Source: Streptomyces sporangiiformans
GTDB lineage: Bacteria > Actinomycetota > Actinomycetes > Streptomycetales > Streptomycetaceae
Length of the DNA: 48,158 nucleotides
Assembly: GCF_005768555.2 (NCBI RefSeq)
Contig: NZ_VCHX02000345.1
Span: forward strand, 1-48,158
Reading direction: 5' to 3'
Every line of letters begins with the position of its first letter. The stretch's first letter is position 1. Under the pieces are notes generated by a model. That model was not told the origin of the DNA, did no database searches, and was given only the letters and a program-made list of their open reading frames with translations. Below are positions 1 to 13,953 of this stretch, piece by piece. The position numbers were made by a program, and so were the translations under genes.

Positions 1-76
1 GAACCCGGAAGCTAAGCCTTTCAGCGCCGATGGTACTGCAGGGGGGACCCTGTGGGAGAGTAGGACGCCGCCGAAC
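1..76 (+). rRNA. rrf: 5S ribosomal RNA, 3' part (cut by the window edge)
   Basis: The first 76 bases match the 3' two thirds of an actinobacterial 5S rRNA, including the conserved GAACCCGGAAGCTAAG start of the fragment and the closing GTGGGAGAGTAGGACGCCGCCGAAC stretch. The 5' part lies outside the window, so the rRNA operon is to the left. The exact mature 3' end is uncertain by a few bases. It is followed at once by a strong intrinsic terminator. Confidence 0.93.
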
Positions 77-84
77 AATCTTTC

Positions 85-129
85 AAAGAGCTGGTCCCCG
101 AACTTCGGTTCGGCGACCAGCTCTTTTTT
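85..129 (+). terminator. rRNA operon terminator
   Basis: An 11-bp stem (AAGAGCTGGTC with GACCAGCTCTT), closed by a short inner GAAC/GTTC helix with a TTCG loop, is followed by a T-run. This is a textbook rho-independent terminator and ends the rrn transcript. Confidence 0.93.
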
Positions 130-175
130 GTTGTGCGTCACTTGAAGTTCACGTTGCGCACGAAGCATCTGCAGC

Positions 176-853
176 ATGGGGACTGTGGGAATGCTCAGGG
201 CAGCGGGCGTCGGCGTAGGTGACGAGGTCATCGTGCCGGCGTTCGGGAACGTCGAGGTCGCTGAGGCCGTGAGCCAGACCGGTGCGATGCCGGTGTTCGC
301 CGACATAGATCCGACGACGTACTGCCTCGACGCCGCAGCGGTCGACGCCGTCGTCGGCCCGCGGACAGTGGCCGTCGTCGCCGTACACCGCTTCGGACGG
401 CCCGCTGACGTCCCGCGGCTGCGGGACGTAGTGCAGCGGCACGGTCTGCTGGTGCTGGAGCAGGCGGAGTCCGAGGCACCGTACGACGAGATCGAGCAGC
501 GAAGGGCGCACGCGGCATATCTCGACGGGCGTTTGAGCGGGGTGCGGACGCCGGAGCGCGGCAAGGGGCACACGTACCAGCAGTACGTCGTGCGTGTGCC
601 GGGCAACGGGCGGCCGGACCGGGACGCCTTCGCACGGGCCGTACGGGCCAGAAGAGTCGACTGCCGGGTGCCGGTGAAGACACCGGTGCACCGTATGCCA
701 GGGTTCCGACGGGACGTGTATCTGCCGGAGACCGAGCGAGCAGCCGACGAGACGCTGACGCTGCCTGTGGACGCGTCTTTGACGAAGCGTGAGATGCATC
801 GGATCGTGTCCGCGTGCAATGCCCTCGGTGGGCTGCTGCAGCCCGCTTTCTAG
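176..853 (+). CDS. degenerate DegT/DnrJ/EryC1/StrS aminotransferase-like protein
   Basis: The 225-residue product aligns with two separate parts of the sugar aminotransferase family (usually about 370 residues). Residues 8-100 match the cofactor-domain start (AAGVGVGDEVIVPAFGN, then ADIDP, then HRFGRPADV), and residues 108-225 match the small C-terminal domain. The N-terminal 40 or so residues are missing. The middle segment carrying the PLP-binding lysine and the glycine-rich loop is also absent: the text jumps from VLEQAESEAPYDEIE to RRAHAAYLDGRL. The usual cofactor-binding Asp of the V-E-D-A motif is Gln. Catalysis is therefore unlikely. An in-frame stop at 143-145 limits upstream starts, and ATG 176 has no clear Shine-Dalgarno, so it may be leaderless. 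The frame is intact to the end, so it could be a retained non-enzymatic protein rather than a pseudogene. Confidence 0.75.
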   Translation: MGTVGMLRAAGVGVGDEVIVPAFGNVEVAEAVSQTGAMPVFADIDPTTYCLDAAAVDAVVGPRTVAVVAVHRFGRPADVPRLRDVVQRHGLLVLEQAESEAPYDEIEQRRAHAAYLDGRLSGVRTPERGKGHTYQQYVVRVPGNGRPDRDAFARAVRARRVDCRVPVKTPVHRMPGFRRDVYLPETERAADETLTLPVDASLTKREMHRIVSACNALGGLLQPAF

Positions 854-863
854 GCGAACGCGG

Positions 864-893
864 TTGGGAGCACTCAGCCGTTCGGGGTATGAT
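864..893 (+). promoter_or_regulatory. probable tRNA-Thr promoter
   Basis: TTGGGA (864-869) and TATGAT (888-893) are separated by 18 bases, close to the housekeeping sigma-factor consensus, and lie about 40 bases before the tRNA. Transcription would start near 900 with a short processed leader. This is inferred from sequence match only. Confidence 0.6.
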
Positions 894-931
894 CTATGTC
901 GTTGCGGCGGGGAAACCCGAAGGCGCAACAG

Positions 932-1004
932 GCCCCTATAGCTCAGTCGGCAGAGCGTCTCCATGGTAAGGAGAAGGTCAACGGTTCGATTCCGTTTGGG
1001 GGCT
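932..1004 (+). tRNA. tRNA-Thr (anticodon GGT)
   Basis: A full cloverleaf can be folded by hand: acceptor GCCCCTA with TGGGGGC, D stem GCTC/GAGC, anticodon stem TCTCC/GGAGA around loop ATGGTAA (anticodon GGT at 965-967), five-base variable loop, and T stem AACGG/CCGTT with loop TTCGATT. The 3' CCA is not encoded, as is common in Streptomyces. It reads ACC/ACU threonine codons. Confidence 0.97.
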
Positions 1005-1012
1005 CTGACAGG

Positions 1013-1045
1013 AAAGGCCTCCGCCCCAATGGGCGGAGGCCTTTT
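1013..1045. terminator. bidirectional terminator between tRNA-Thr and osaC
   Basis: A perfect stem (AAAGGCCTCCGCCC with GGGCGGAGGCCTTT) closes a short AAT-type loop and ends in TTTT on the plus strand, with AAAA on the other side. It can stop the tRNA transcript and, from the other direction, the osaC transcript that ends at 1069. Confidence 0.88.
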
Positions 1046-1068
1046 GCGTGCTCCGGAACTGCGGTGCC

Positions 1069-3819
1069 TCAGTCCTTGTGGAGGCCCGGAACGCGCATGG
1101 CCAGGATGGCCATGTCGTCGGACGGCGCATCGGACGCGAAGCGCTCGACCGCGCGCATGATGCGGGCGGCGACCGCGCCGGCCGTCAGACCCGTGCAGGT
1201 GGTGAGGACGTCCGTGAGGCCGTCGTCGCCCAACATCCTTGTGCCCTCGCGGCGTTCGGTGACGCCGTCCGTCACGCAGAGGAGGACGTCTCCGGGATCG
1301 AGCGTCACCGTCTGCTCGTACAACTCGAGGTCGTCCATGACGCCGAGGAGGGGCTGTGGTTCGGCGGCCGGTTCGACGGTGCCGTCCTGGCGCAGGCGCA
1401 GCGGGAGCGGGTGGCCGGCGCAGACGACCTTCAGCACGGCGCTGCCGTCCTCCTGGGGCCACAACTCGCCGTACAGCAGCGTCAGAAAGCGGCTGCGGGC
1501 CCCCTCGTCGAGGATCGCGGAGTTGAGGCGCTCCAGTACGGCCGGACCGCCGAAGCCCTCGCGGGCGAGGAGACGGAGGGCGTGGCGGGCCAGTCCTGTG
1601 ACCGCCGCCGCCTCCGGGCCCGTACCGCACACGTCGCCGATGGCGAAGCCGTACGCGCCGTCGCGGATGGGGAAGAGGTCGTAGAAGTCGCCGCCGACCT
1701 CGTTGCCCTCGCCCGCCGCGCGGTAGATGACCTCGACCTCCACGCCCTCGATGTCGGGGAGTTCGGGAGGCAGGAGGCTGCGCTGGAGGGACTGGCTGAT
1801 GGCCATGCGCTCCGAGTACAGGCGGGCGTTGTCCAGGGCCAGGGCGGCCCTTCGGGAGAGGTCCTCGGCGAGTTCCAGGATCTCCTGACGGAAGTGTTCG
1901 TCCGACGGTTTGCCGAGCGTCAGCATGCCGATGACGCGGTTGCGGGCCACCAGGGGGAGTACGACCGTCTCGCCGCCGACCGCCGAGGCCGTCTCCAGCG
2001 TCGTTCCGATGCCCGAACTCACCGTCGCGGGTTCGCCCAGGCCCAGGTTGCGCATGGAGGTCCTCAAGGCCGCCTGATGGGCGGCCTCCGCCGGCGCCGA
2101 CCAGATTCGGGCGCCCGGAGTCGGTACGGGGTCCGGTGGGGCGATCTTCGACAACAGGGCCTTGAGTCCGTCGATGCGCTCCTCGTCCTCATGCAGAACG
2201 TACGAGAGATACGGGTCCGAGGCCTGGTCGGCGATCGTGTAGACGGCACACCAAGTGGCCAGGGTCGGGACCGTCATCTGTGCCATCAGGGCCAGTGTCT
2301 GATCGCGGTCCAGGGTGCCCGCGAGGAGGTCCGAGGCCTCGACGAGGAAGGACAACGATCCGCGGCGCAGGCGCTCCAGCTCGCCCAGGCGGGCCGATTC
2401 GACGGCGAGCGCGATGCGGTCGGCGGCGAACTGCAGACGCAGCGCTTCCTCGTTGGAGTACCGCGTGGGGGCCTCGGCCGCGACGCCGAGCGAGCCGGTG
2501 AGGCGGCCCTCGACCTTCAGCGGGACCGTGACGACCGATCGCATGCCCGTGCCGCTCAGCAGCGGTACGGCGCCAGGAACGGCCGTGAGGTCGTCGTGGA
2601 CGGCCGGCATCCGTGCCGAGCCGTAGCGGCCGGGGCCCGCCTCGACGGGGACGCGTGCGAAGCGCTGGCGGGCGGAGGGAAGCCCGGTGGAGGCGCGCAC
2701 CTCCAACTCGGTCTCGTCGTCGGTGGCCAGCAGCAGGAAGGCGGAGTCGCCGTCGAGCATGTCGCGGGCGCGCTCCACGGTGCGCTGGAGAAGGCCGTCG
2801 AGGTCGTCCGGTGCCGGGGAGCCGATGAAGACCTCGAAGGGGTCGGTGGGCTGGCCCCCTTCAGAGTGGTTCGCCGTGTCCGGGGCGGGTACGCGCAGGG
2901 GAGTCTGAAGGACGGCGCGTTCGTGATCTCGTACGAGAAGGCAGACCGTGGAAGGATCGCCGTCGGTGTCGCGGACGCGCAGATGCGAGGCGTAGACGGG
3001 CGTCACGCGGCCGTTGGCGCCGCGGATGCCGTAACTGCCCTCCCAGCGCGAGAGTTGGAGGGCATCGGCGATGCCGGTACTGGTGCCGGGGGTGTGCGGC
3101 CAGGCCGCGAGGTCGGTCAGTGGTTTGCCGATGACCTGGTCGGCCGGGTACCCGAAGAGTTCTTCCGCGTCCTCGCTCCAGGCGGAGATGGCGCCGGCTC
3201 GGTCGATCTGGACGACGGCGACGCGTACGCGGCCGTCGGCGAGGGGCAGGAGGTCGGCGGGCAGCGAGGGACCGGCGGTGCGCGTCCCCACCGCGCGTTC
3301 GGGCAGGTCGAGTTGGAACCAGACCTGCTTGTGGGTGGGCGTGTACTCGACGCCCCAGCGGCCGGACAGGGCCGCGCAGAGCTGGAGGCCGCGACCACCC
3401 TCGCGGTCGGGACTGCCCATGTTGATCGCCGCCGCCTGGAGCGGGATCTCACGCTCCGGATAGCGGTCCGCGACCTCGATGCGCACGCCGTCGTCACTGC
3501 GCAGGCACAGGACGTCCGCGGATGTGCCCGCGTGCACCACCGCGTTGGTGACGAGTTCGCTGGTGAGGACCACGGCGTCGTCGACGATATCGGCGAAGCC
3601 CCAGCCCTGGAGGGTGTCACGGACAAAGGAGCGGGCGGTCGCGACGGACCGCCCGACGGGGTCGAAACTGGCAGCCGCGCGCGCGGTGATCACAGAACTC
3701 CTTGTCCGGTTCTCGACGTGCAAGGCTTCGTGGCCGACTTGCTCCTGCCGTGGCAGAAGACGGTTCCCCGTCGGCCCGGGTTCTTGAGGCTGTCCCCCAG
3801 GATGCAGTCCGGTGGTCAT
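1069..3819 (-). CDS. osaC: OsaC-type multidomain regulator: RsbW-like kinase, PAS, GAF, PP2C phosphatase
   Basis: This 916-residue cytoplasmic protein has an RsbW-like ATPase domain first (N-box SELVTNAVVHA near residues 87-97, G-box GGRGLQL near 141-147). A PAS domain follows (about 195-320), then two GAF-like regions (about 335-490 and 495-660) and a SpoIIE/RsbU-type PP2C phosphatase (about 690-910, with GGDFYD, GDVCGTG, TDGVTE and SDDMAIL). The order and the divergent position beside osaA match S. coelicolor OsaC, which is known to modulate the stress sigma factor SigB after osmotic upshift; that role is taken from the family. ATG 3819 is chosen over the longer frame (to 3861) because GGAGGGG lies just upstream of it. 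Having both an anti-sigma kinase-like and a phosphatase domain in one chain suggests it can act on both sides of a partner-switching pathway. Confidence 0.88.
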   Translation of the reverse strand: MTTGLHPGGQPQEPGPTGNRLLPRQEQVGHEALHVENRTRSSVITARAAASFDPVGRSVATARSFVRDTLQGWGFADIVDDAVVLTSELVTNAVVHAGTSADVLCLRSDDGVRIEVADRYPEREIPLQAAAINMGSPDREGGRGLQLCAALSGRWGVEYTPTHKQVWFQLDLPERAVGTRTAGPSLPADLLPLADGRVRVAVVQIDRAGAISAWSEDAEELFGYPADQVIGKPLTDLAAWPHTPGTSTGIADALQLSRWEGSYGIRGANGRVTPVYASHLRVRDTDGDPSTVCLLVRDHERAVLQTPLRVPAPDTANHSEGGQPTDPFEVFIGSPAPDDLDGLLQRTVERARDMLDGDSAFLLLATDDETELEVRASTGLPSARQRFARVPVEAGPGRYGSARMPAVHDDLTAVPGAVPLLSGTGMRSVVTVPLKVEGRLTGSLGVAAEAPTRYSNEEALRLQFAADRIALAVESARLGELERLRRGSLSFLVEASDLLAGTLDRDQTLALMAQMTVPTLATWCAVYTIADQASDPYLSYVLHEDEERIDGLKALLSKIAPPDPVPTPGARIWSAPAEAAHQAALRTSMRNLGLGEPATVSSGIGTTLETASAVGGETVVLPLVARNRVIGMLTLGKPSDEHFRQEILELAEDLSRRAALALDNARLYSERMAISQSLQRSLLPPELPDIEGVEVEVIYRAAGEGNEVGGDFYDLFPIRDGAYGFAIGDVCGTGPEAAAVTGLARHALRLLAREGFGGPAVLERLNSAILDEGARSRFLTLLYGELWPQEDGSAVLKVVCAGHPLPLRLRQDGTVEPAAEPQPLLGVMDDLELYEQTVTLDPGDVLLCVTDGVTERREGTRMLGDDGLTDVLTTCTGLTAGAVAARIMRAVERFASDAPSDDMAILAMRVPGLHKD

Positions 3820-4114
3820 GCGGCCGCCCCTCCGATGCCTGCCCGCTCGTGCTCGTGCCACCGCCCAGGCCGGGCGGACCGGCGTGGCTGGACAGCCGTA
3901 TGCAAGGTTACTTACCTTCGCGGTCCATGCGGATGCCGGTCACCCGTGTTTCCGTCCGGAGGGTGTGTGCGGACGATGTGCGAAGCTGCCGAACTGTTAT
4001 GGCCTGGTTCAGCCATGGTGAAACACTGGGCAAGCTTCATGAGACGGTCCGAAGACGCACAGCAGTACCCGAGCACGCCGAGCAGTAATGGTCGACCCTT
4101 GCGGGAGGGACACA
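3820..4114. promoter_or_regulatory. divergent osaC/osaA control region
   Basis: These 295 bases separate the two divergent starts and must hold both promoters. I cannot assign -35/-10 boxes with confidence. The clearest element is a 15-bp dyad at 3904-3918, AAGGT-TACTT-ACCTT. A weaker symmetry, TTCA-G-CCATGG-TGAA, lies at about 4009-4023, near the osaA side. Confidence 0.5.
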
Positions 4115-9601
<5,487 letters not shown>

Positions 9602-9878
9602 GTGGATGGGACCCTCTTCGGACGGAGCCGAGAGCCCGACATCGGGCAGGGCACACAGAGTTGCTGACTGACTGTGCCCGGGGCCGTGTAGAAACCCGGG
9701 ATTCGGGGAACCTTCTGGTCTCCCGCTACGTTTCTGCTACGTGCACAGTGACATCGCGGTGACAGGGTGTGGCGACAGGCAGGGTGCGGCTACCATGACC
9801 GGCACAAGGACGGGCGGCGTAAGGGAGTCGTCCCCTGGGGCGGCGCCCGGTGCACTGCCGGGGCGAGGAGGGCGGGCC

Positions 9879-10568
9879 ATGGTGCAGAAGGCCAAGATCC
9901 TCCTGGTCGATGACCGGCCGGAGAATCTGCTGGCGCTGGAGGCCATCCTCTCTGCGCTCGATCAGACACTGGTTCGGGCATCGTCCGGGGAGGAAGCGCT
10001 CAAAGCACTGCTCACGGACGACTTCGCGGTCATTCTGCTGGACGTCCAGATGCCGGGCATGGACGGTTTCGAAACCGCCGCGCACATCAAGAGGCGAGAA
10101 CGGACCCGGGACATCCCGATCATCTTCCTCACGGCCATCAACCACGGGCCCCACCACACCTTCCGGGGGTACGCGGCGGGTGCGGTGGACTACATCTCCA
10201 AGCCGTTCGATCCGTGGGTGCTGCGCGCGAAGGTCTCGGTCTTCGTCGAGCTCTATATGAAGAACTGTCAACTCCGGGAGCAGGCGGCTCTGCTGAGGCT
10301 CCAGCTCGAGGGCGGCGGTGGCGGCAAGGCCGAGCTCGGCGAGGCCAAGGAGCCCGCCGGGCTGCTCGCCGAACTCTCCGCGCGGCTCGCGGCCGTGGAG
10401 GAGCAGGCCGAGGCGCTCTCCAAGCAGCTCGACGACGACTCGGCGGACGCGGCGGCGGTGGCGACCGCGGCTCATCTCGAGCGCAAACTCACCGGCCTGC
10501 GCAGGGCTCTGGACGCGCTGGAGCCGGGGACAGGGAACGGGGCGGCTTCGCTGCCTTCGCAAAACTGA
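9879..10568 (+). CDS. osaB: OsaB response regulator, receiver plus coiled coil, no DNA-binding domain
   Basis: The 229-residue product has a receiver domain at residues 5-125 with the acidic pair D11-D12, phospho-acceptor D55 (LLDVQMPGMDG), T85 and K108 (ISKPFD). The rest is an Ala/Glu/Leu-rich helical region likely to form a coiled coil (about 130-220), with no helix-turn-helix. Output is therefore probably by protein contact, not DNA binding. ATG 9879 is chosen because GAGGAGG lies 7 bases upstream; longer in-frame starts at 9741 and 9795 add a low-complexity tail. The S. coelicolor homologue is required for growth at high osmolarity. The 277-base gap after osaA leaves room for a separate promoter. 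Confidence 0.88.
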   Translation: MVQKAKILLVDDRPENLLALEAILSALDQTLVRASSGEEALKALLTDDFAVILLDVQMPGMDGFETAAHIKRRERTRDIPIIFLTAINHGPHHTFRGYAAGAVDYISKPFDPWVLRAKVSVFVELYMKNCQLREQAALLRLQLEGGGGGKAELGEAKEPAGLLAELSARLAAVEEQAEALSKQLDDDSADAAAVATAAHLERKLTGLRRALDALEPGTGNGAASLPSQN

Positions 10569-10903
10569 ACGGGTGCTCCGCGTCGGCCCGGCTCGGCTGA
10601 GAGCGGCCGGCGGGCGCGGCCACACGGCCACGCCGCCCGTTGGCAGAGCTGGATCGCGGGGCTGGGTGTGCGCCCGGTCGCCGTGCCGGTGGGCCAGTAG
10701 GCCGGGGCCACAGCATGCTCCGCGGGTTCTCACAGCGCCGTCGTGTCCGGTGTGAGCTGAGCCGAATGGCGTTGCCCGGCGGCCGCCAACTCGCCTACGC
10801 CCGACGCGGCTGCGTCAACCTGACGCCTCGGTCGGGGCGACACGAATGAGTGAAGCAGTGGGCACACGTGTCCGCAGGGGTCTCCACCGGTAACCTCACA
10901 CCC
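10569..10903. other. 335-base intergenic region between osaB and ftsK
   Basis: A hairpin at about 10611-10639 (CGGGCG...GGCC-ACAC-GGCC...CGCCCG with a small internal loop) probably ends the osaB transcript; it has no T-run. Beyond it I see no supported gene and no clear promoter boxes. Confidence 0.5.
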
Positions 10904-13675
10904 ATGGCCCCACGTCAGTCCGCAGCCAAGAAGTCGCCCGCGAAGAAGGCGGCCGCTCCCAAGAAGGCTGCGGCGAAGAAGGCCCCCGCGAAGAAAGCCC
11001 CGGCGAAAAAGGCGCCCGCGAAGAAGGCCGCGGCCAAGAAAGCCGCGCCCAAGCCGGCGCCCAATCCCACCGGGGGCGTGTACAAGCTGGTGCGCGCCCT
11101 CTGGCTCGGAGTCGCGCACGCCGTCGGCGCTCTGTTCCGCGGCATAGGGCGGGGCGCGAAGGGGCTCGACCCGGCGCACCGCAAGGACGGTCTCGCCCTC
11201 CTGCTGCTCGGCGTGGGGCTGGTTGTCGCCGCCGGCACCTGGTCCAACCTCCGCGGCCCCGTCGGCGACCTCGTCGAAATGCTGGTGACCGGCGCGTTCG
11301 GCCGACTCGACCTGCTCGTACCGATTCTGCTCGCAGTCATCGCCGTACGGCTCATCCGGCACCCCGAGAAGCCCGACGCCAACGGGCGCATCGTCATCGG
11401 CCTGTCCGCGCTCGTCATCGGTGTGCTCGGCCAGGTCCACATCGCCTGCGGGGCGCCCGCGCGCAGTGACGGCATGCAGGCGATAAGGGACGCCGGCGGG
11501 CTCATCGGCTGGGGTGCGGCGACGCCCCTGAGGTTCACGATGGGCGACGTCCTGGCCGTGCCGCTCCTCGTGCTGCTCACGATCTTCGGCCTCCTGGTGG
11601 TCACGGCGACTCCCGTCAACGCCATTCCCCATCGACTTCGGCTGCTCGGCGCCAAGCTCGGCCTCGCACCGTCCCACGAGGCCGCGGACGGCTTCAGCGA
11701 GGACGACGAGAGTTACGACGACGAGCGCTACGACGACCAGTGGCGCCAGGCGCTGCCCGCGCGCTCCCGCAAGCGCCGCTCCACGCCTGAGACGTACGAC
11801 CCGGACGGGGCCGAGCAGGAGGCGCTCGCCAAGCGCCGCGGTCGCGCCAGGCGGCCCGCGGTGCAGCAGCCCGCCCTGGACCGGCCGATGGACGCGGTCG
11901 ACGTGGCGGCGGCCGCCGCGGCGGCGCTCGACGGCGCCGTCATGCACGGGATGCCGCCCTCGGCGCTGGTGGCCGATCTGACGCAGGGCGTCGGGACCGA
12001 TCGCGGCGAGCGCGAGGACACGGACGGGCGCGACGAGACCACGCCCGTACCCGCCGCGCGCGCCAAGGGCGCCAAGGCGGCCAAGGGCGGCAAGCCCAAG
12101 CAGGAGATGCTGAAGACCGAGGTCCCCGATCTGACCAAGGCCGCGCCGGACGCGCCGCGCGAGCTGCCGCCGCGCGCCGAACAGCTCCAGCTCTCCGGCG
12201 ACGTCACGTACGCGCTGCCGTCGCTCGACCTCCTGGAGCGCGGCGGCCCCGGCAAGGCGCGCAGCGCCGCCAACGACGCCATAGTCGACTCGCTCACCAC
12301 GGTCTTCACCGAGTTCAAGGTCGACGCCTCCGTCACCGGCTTCACGCGCGGCCCGACGGTCACGCGGTACGAGGTCGAGCTCGGGCCGGCCGTGAAGGTC
12401 GAGCGCATCACGGCGCTCACCAAGAACATCGCGTACGCCGTCGCCAGTCCGGACGTGCGGATCATCAGCCCGATCCCCGGCAAGTCCGCGGTCGGCATCG
12501 AGATCCCCAACACCGACCGCGAGATGGTCAACCTGGGCGCTGTGCTGCGCCTCGCGGAGTCCGCGGAGGACGACGACCCGATGCTGGTCGCGTTCGGCAA
12601 GGACGTCGAGGGCGGCTACGTCATGCACAGCCTGGCGAAGATGCCGCACGTCCTGGTCGCGGGCGCCACCGGATCCGGCAAGTCGTCCTGCATCAACTGC
12701 CTGATCACCTCGGTCATGATGCGCGCGACCCCGGAAGACGTCCGGATGGTCCTCGTCGACCCCAAGCGCGTCGAGCTGACCGCGTACGAGGGCATCCCGC
12801 ACCTGATCACGCCCATCATCACCAACCCGAAGCGGGCCGCGGAGGCGCTGCAGTGGGTGGTGCGGGAGATGGACCTGCGCTACGACGACCTGGCGGCGTT
12901 CGGCTACCGCCACATCGACGACTTCAACCGAGCCGTCCGCGAGGGCAAGGTCAAGCTGCCCGAGGGCAGCGAGCGCGAGCTGCAGCCGTACCCGTATCTG
13001 CTGGTCATCGTGGACGAGCTGGCCGACCTGATGATGGTCGCGCCCCGGGACGTCGAGGACGCGATCGTACGCATCACCCAGCTCGCCCGCGCGGCCGGCA
13101 TCCACCTCGTGCTGGCCACGCAGCGCCCCTCGGTGGACGTCGTCACCGGCCTGATCAAGGCGAACGTGCCCTCCCGCCTGGCCTTCGCCACCTCCTCGCT
13201 CGCCGACAGCCGCGTCATCCTCGACCAGCCGGGCGCCGAGAAGCTGATCGGCAAGGGCGACGGTCTCTTCCTGCCGATGGGGGCCAACAAGCCCACACGC
13301 ATGCAGGGTGCCTTCGTCACCGAGGAGGAGATCGCCGTCGTCGTCCAGCACTGCAAGGACCAGATGACACCGGTCTTCCGGGACGACGTCGTGGTGGGCA
13401 CCAAGCAGAAGAAGGAGATCGACGAGGACATCGGCGACGACCTCGACCTGCTGTGCCAGGCCGCCGAGCTGGTCGTCTCCACGCAGTTCGGGTCCACCTC
13501 GATGCTCCAGCGCAAGCTGCGCGTCGGATTCGCCAAGGCCGGCCGGCTGATGGACCTCATGGAGTCCCGCAACATCGTGGGTCCGAGCGAGGGTTCCAAG
13601 GCTCGTGACGTTTTGGTGAAAGCTGATGAGCTGGACGGCGTGCTCGCGGTGATCCGTGGGGAGGCTCAACCGTAA
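10904..13675 (+). CDS. ftsK: FtsK DNA translocase
   Basis: The 923-residue membrane-anchored DNA pump moves chromosome ends through closing septa. It opens with a Lys/Ala/Pro-rich tail (residues 5-50) built of KKAPA-type repeats. Four membrane segments follow (about 100-245), then a charged linker and the RecA-fold motor with Walker A GATGSGKS (587-594) and Walker B LVIVDELADL (from 700). The C-terminal winged-helix gamma domain (about 845-915, with TSMLQRKLRVGFAKAGRLMD) reads polar DNA motifs in known FtsKs. ATG 10904 has no obvious Shine-Dalgarno; TAACCT about 10 bases upstream could be a -10 box for a leaderless message. An in-frame ATG at 10850 is the alternative. Confidence 0.93.
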   Translation: MAPRQSAAKKSPAKKAAAPKKAAAKKAPAKKAPAKKAPAKKAAAKKAAPKPAPNPTGGVYKLVRALWLGVAHAVGALFRGIGRGAKGLDPAHRKDGLALLLLGVGLVVAAGTWSNLRGPVGDLVEMLVTGAFGRLDLLVPILLAVIAVRLIRHPEKPDANGRIVIGLSALVIGVLGQVHIACGAPARSDGMQAIRDAGGLIGWGAATPLRFTMGDVLAVPLLVLLTIFGLLVVTATPVNAIPHRLRLLGAKLGLAPSHEAADGFSEDDESYDDERYDDQWRQALPARSRKRRSTPETYDPDGAEQEALAKRRGRARRPAVQQPALDRPMDAVDVAAAAAAALDGAVMHGMPPSALVADLTQGVGTDRGEREDTDGRDETTPVPAARAKGAKAAKGGKPKQEMLKTEVPDLTKAAPDAPRELPPRAEQLQLSGDVTYALPSLDLLERGGPGKARSAANDAIVDSLTTVFTEFKVDASVTGFTRGPTVTRYEVELGPAVKVERITALTKNIAYAVASPDVRIISPIPGKSAVGIEIPNTDREMVNLGAVLRLAESAEDDDPMLVAFGKDVEGGYVMHSLAKMPHVLVAGATGSGKSSCINCLITSVMMRATPEDVRMVLVDPKRVELTAYEGIPHLITPIITNPKRAAEALQWVVREMDLRYDDLAAFGYRHIDDFNRAVREGKVKLPEGSERELQPYPYLLVIVDELADLMMVAPRDVEDAIVRITQLARAAGIHLVLATQRPSVDVVTGLIKANVPSRLAFATSSLADSRVILDQPGAEKLIGKGDGLFLPMGANKPTRMQGAFVTEEEIAVVVQHCKDQMTPVFRDDVVVGTKQKKEIDEDIGDDLDLLCQAAELVVSTQFGSTSMLQRKLRVGFAKAGRLMDLMESRNIVGPSEGSKARDVLVKADELDGVLAVIRGEAQP
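10919..11059 (+). repeat. Lys/Ala/Pro-coding short repeats at the ftsK 5' end
   Basis: Repeated 15-base units of the kind GCGAAGAAGGCC(CCC) encode a histone-H1-like basic tail (AKKAPAKKAP pattern). The units vary at third positions. Confidence 0.7.
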
Positions 13676-13953
13676 GGAATCACCGTGAGGAACCGATGCG
13701 GGCCGGGTCCCTGTGCGGAGTGGGTCGAGGGTGCGCAGGTATTCGAACGAGACTCACCCGTTAGGGAAGCGTGAGCAACCGTTTCCCTTCGGTGCGCGTC
13801 AAGTTGAGGGAGGGGACGGGTACATGTCCCACCATCGGATGTCCGGCCATTCTGATGGCGTACAAAGTCCTACCGCCCGGTTGCCCCACCCTTTCGCACC
13901 CCCCCTAAACTGAACCCCCAGCACAGGTGGCTACACGCTCGAAAGGCGCCCCC

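Noticed and set aside
3904..3918. DmdR/IdeR iron box
   Set aside because: The half sites AGGT/ACCT are present but the spacing is 5 rather than 7 bases and the flanking TTA/TAA is missing.
13818..13823. SigB-type -10 box GGGTAC upstream of the RodZ-like gene
   Set aside because: No GNNT element at 14-16 bases upstream; the hexamer alone is expected by chance.
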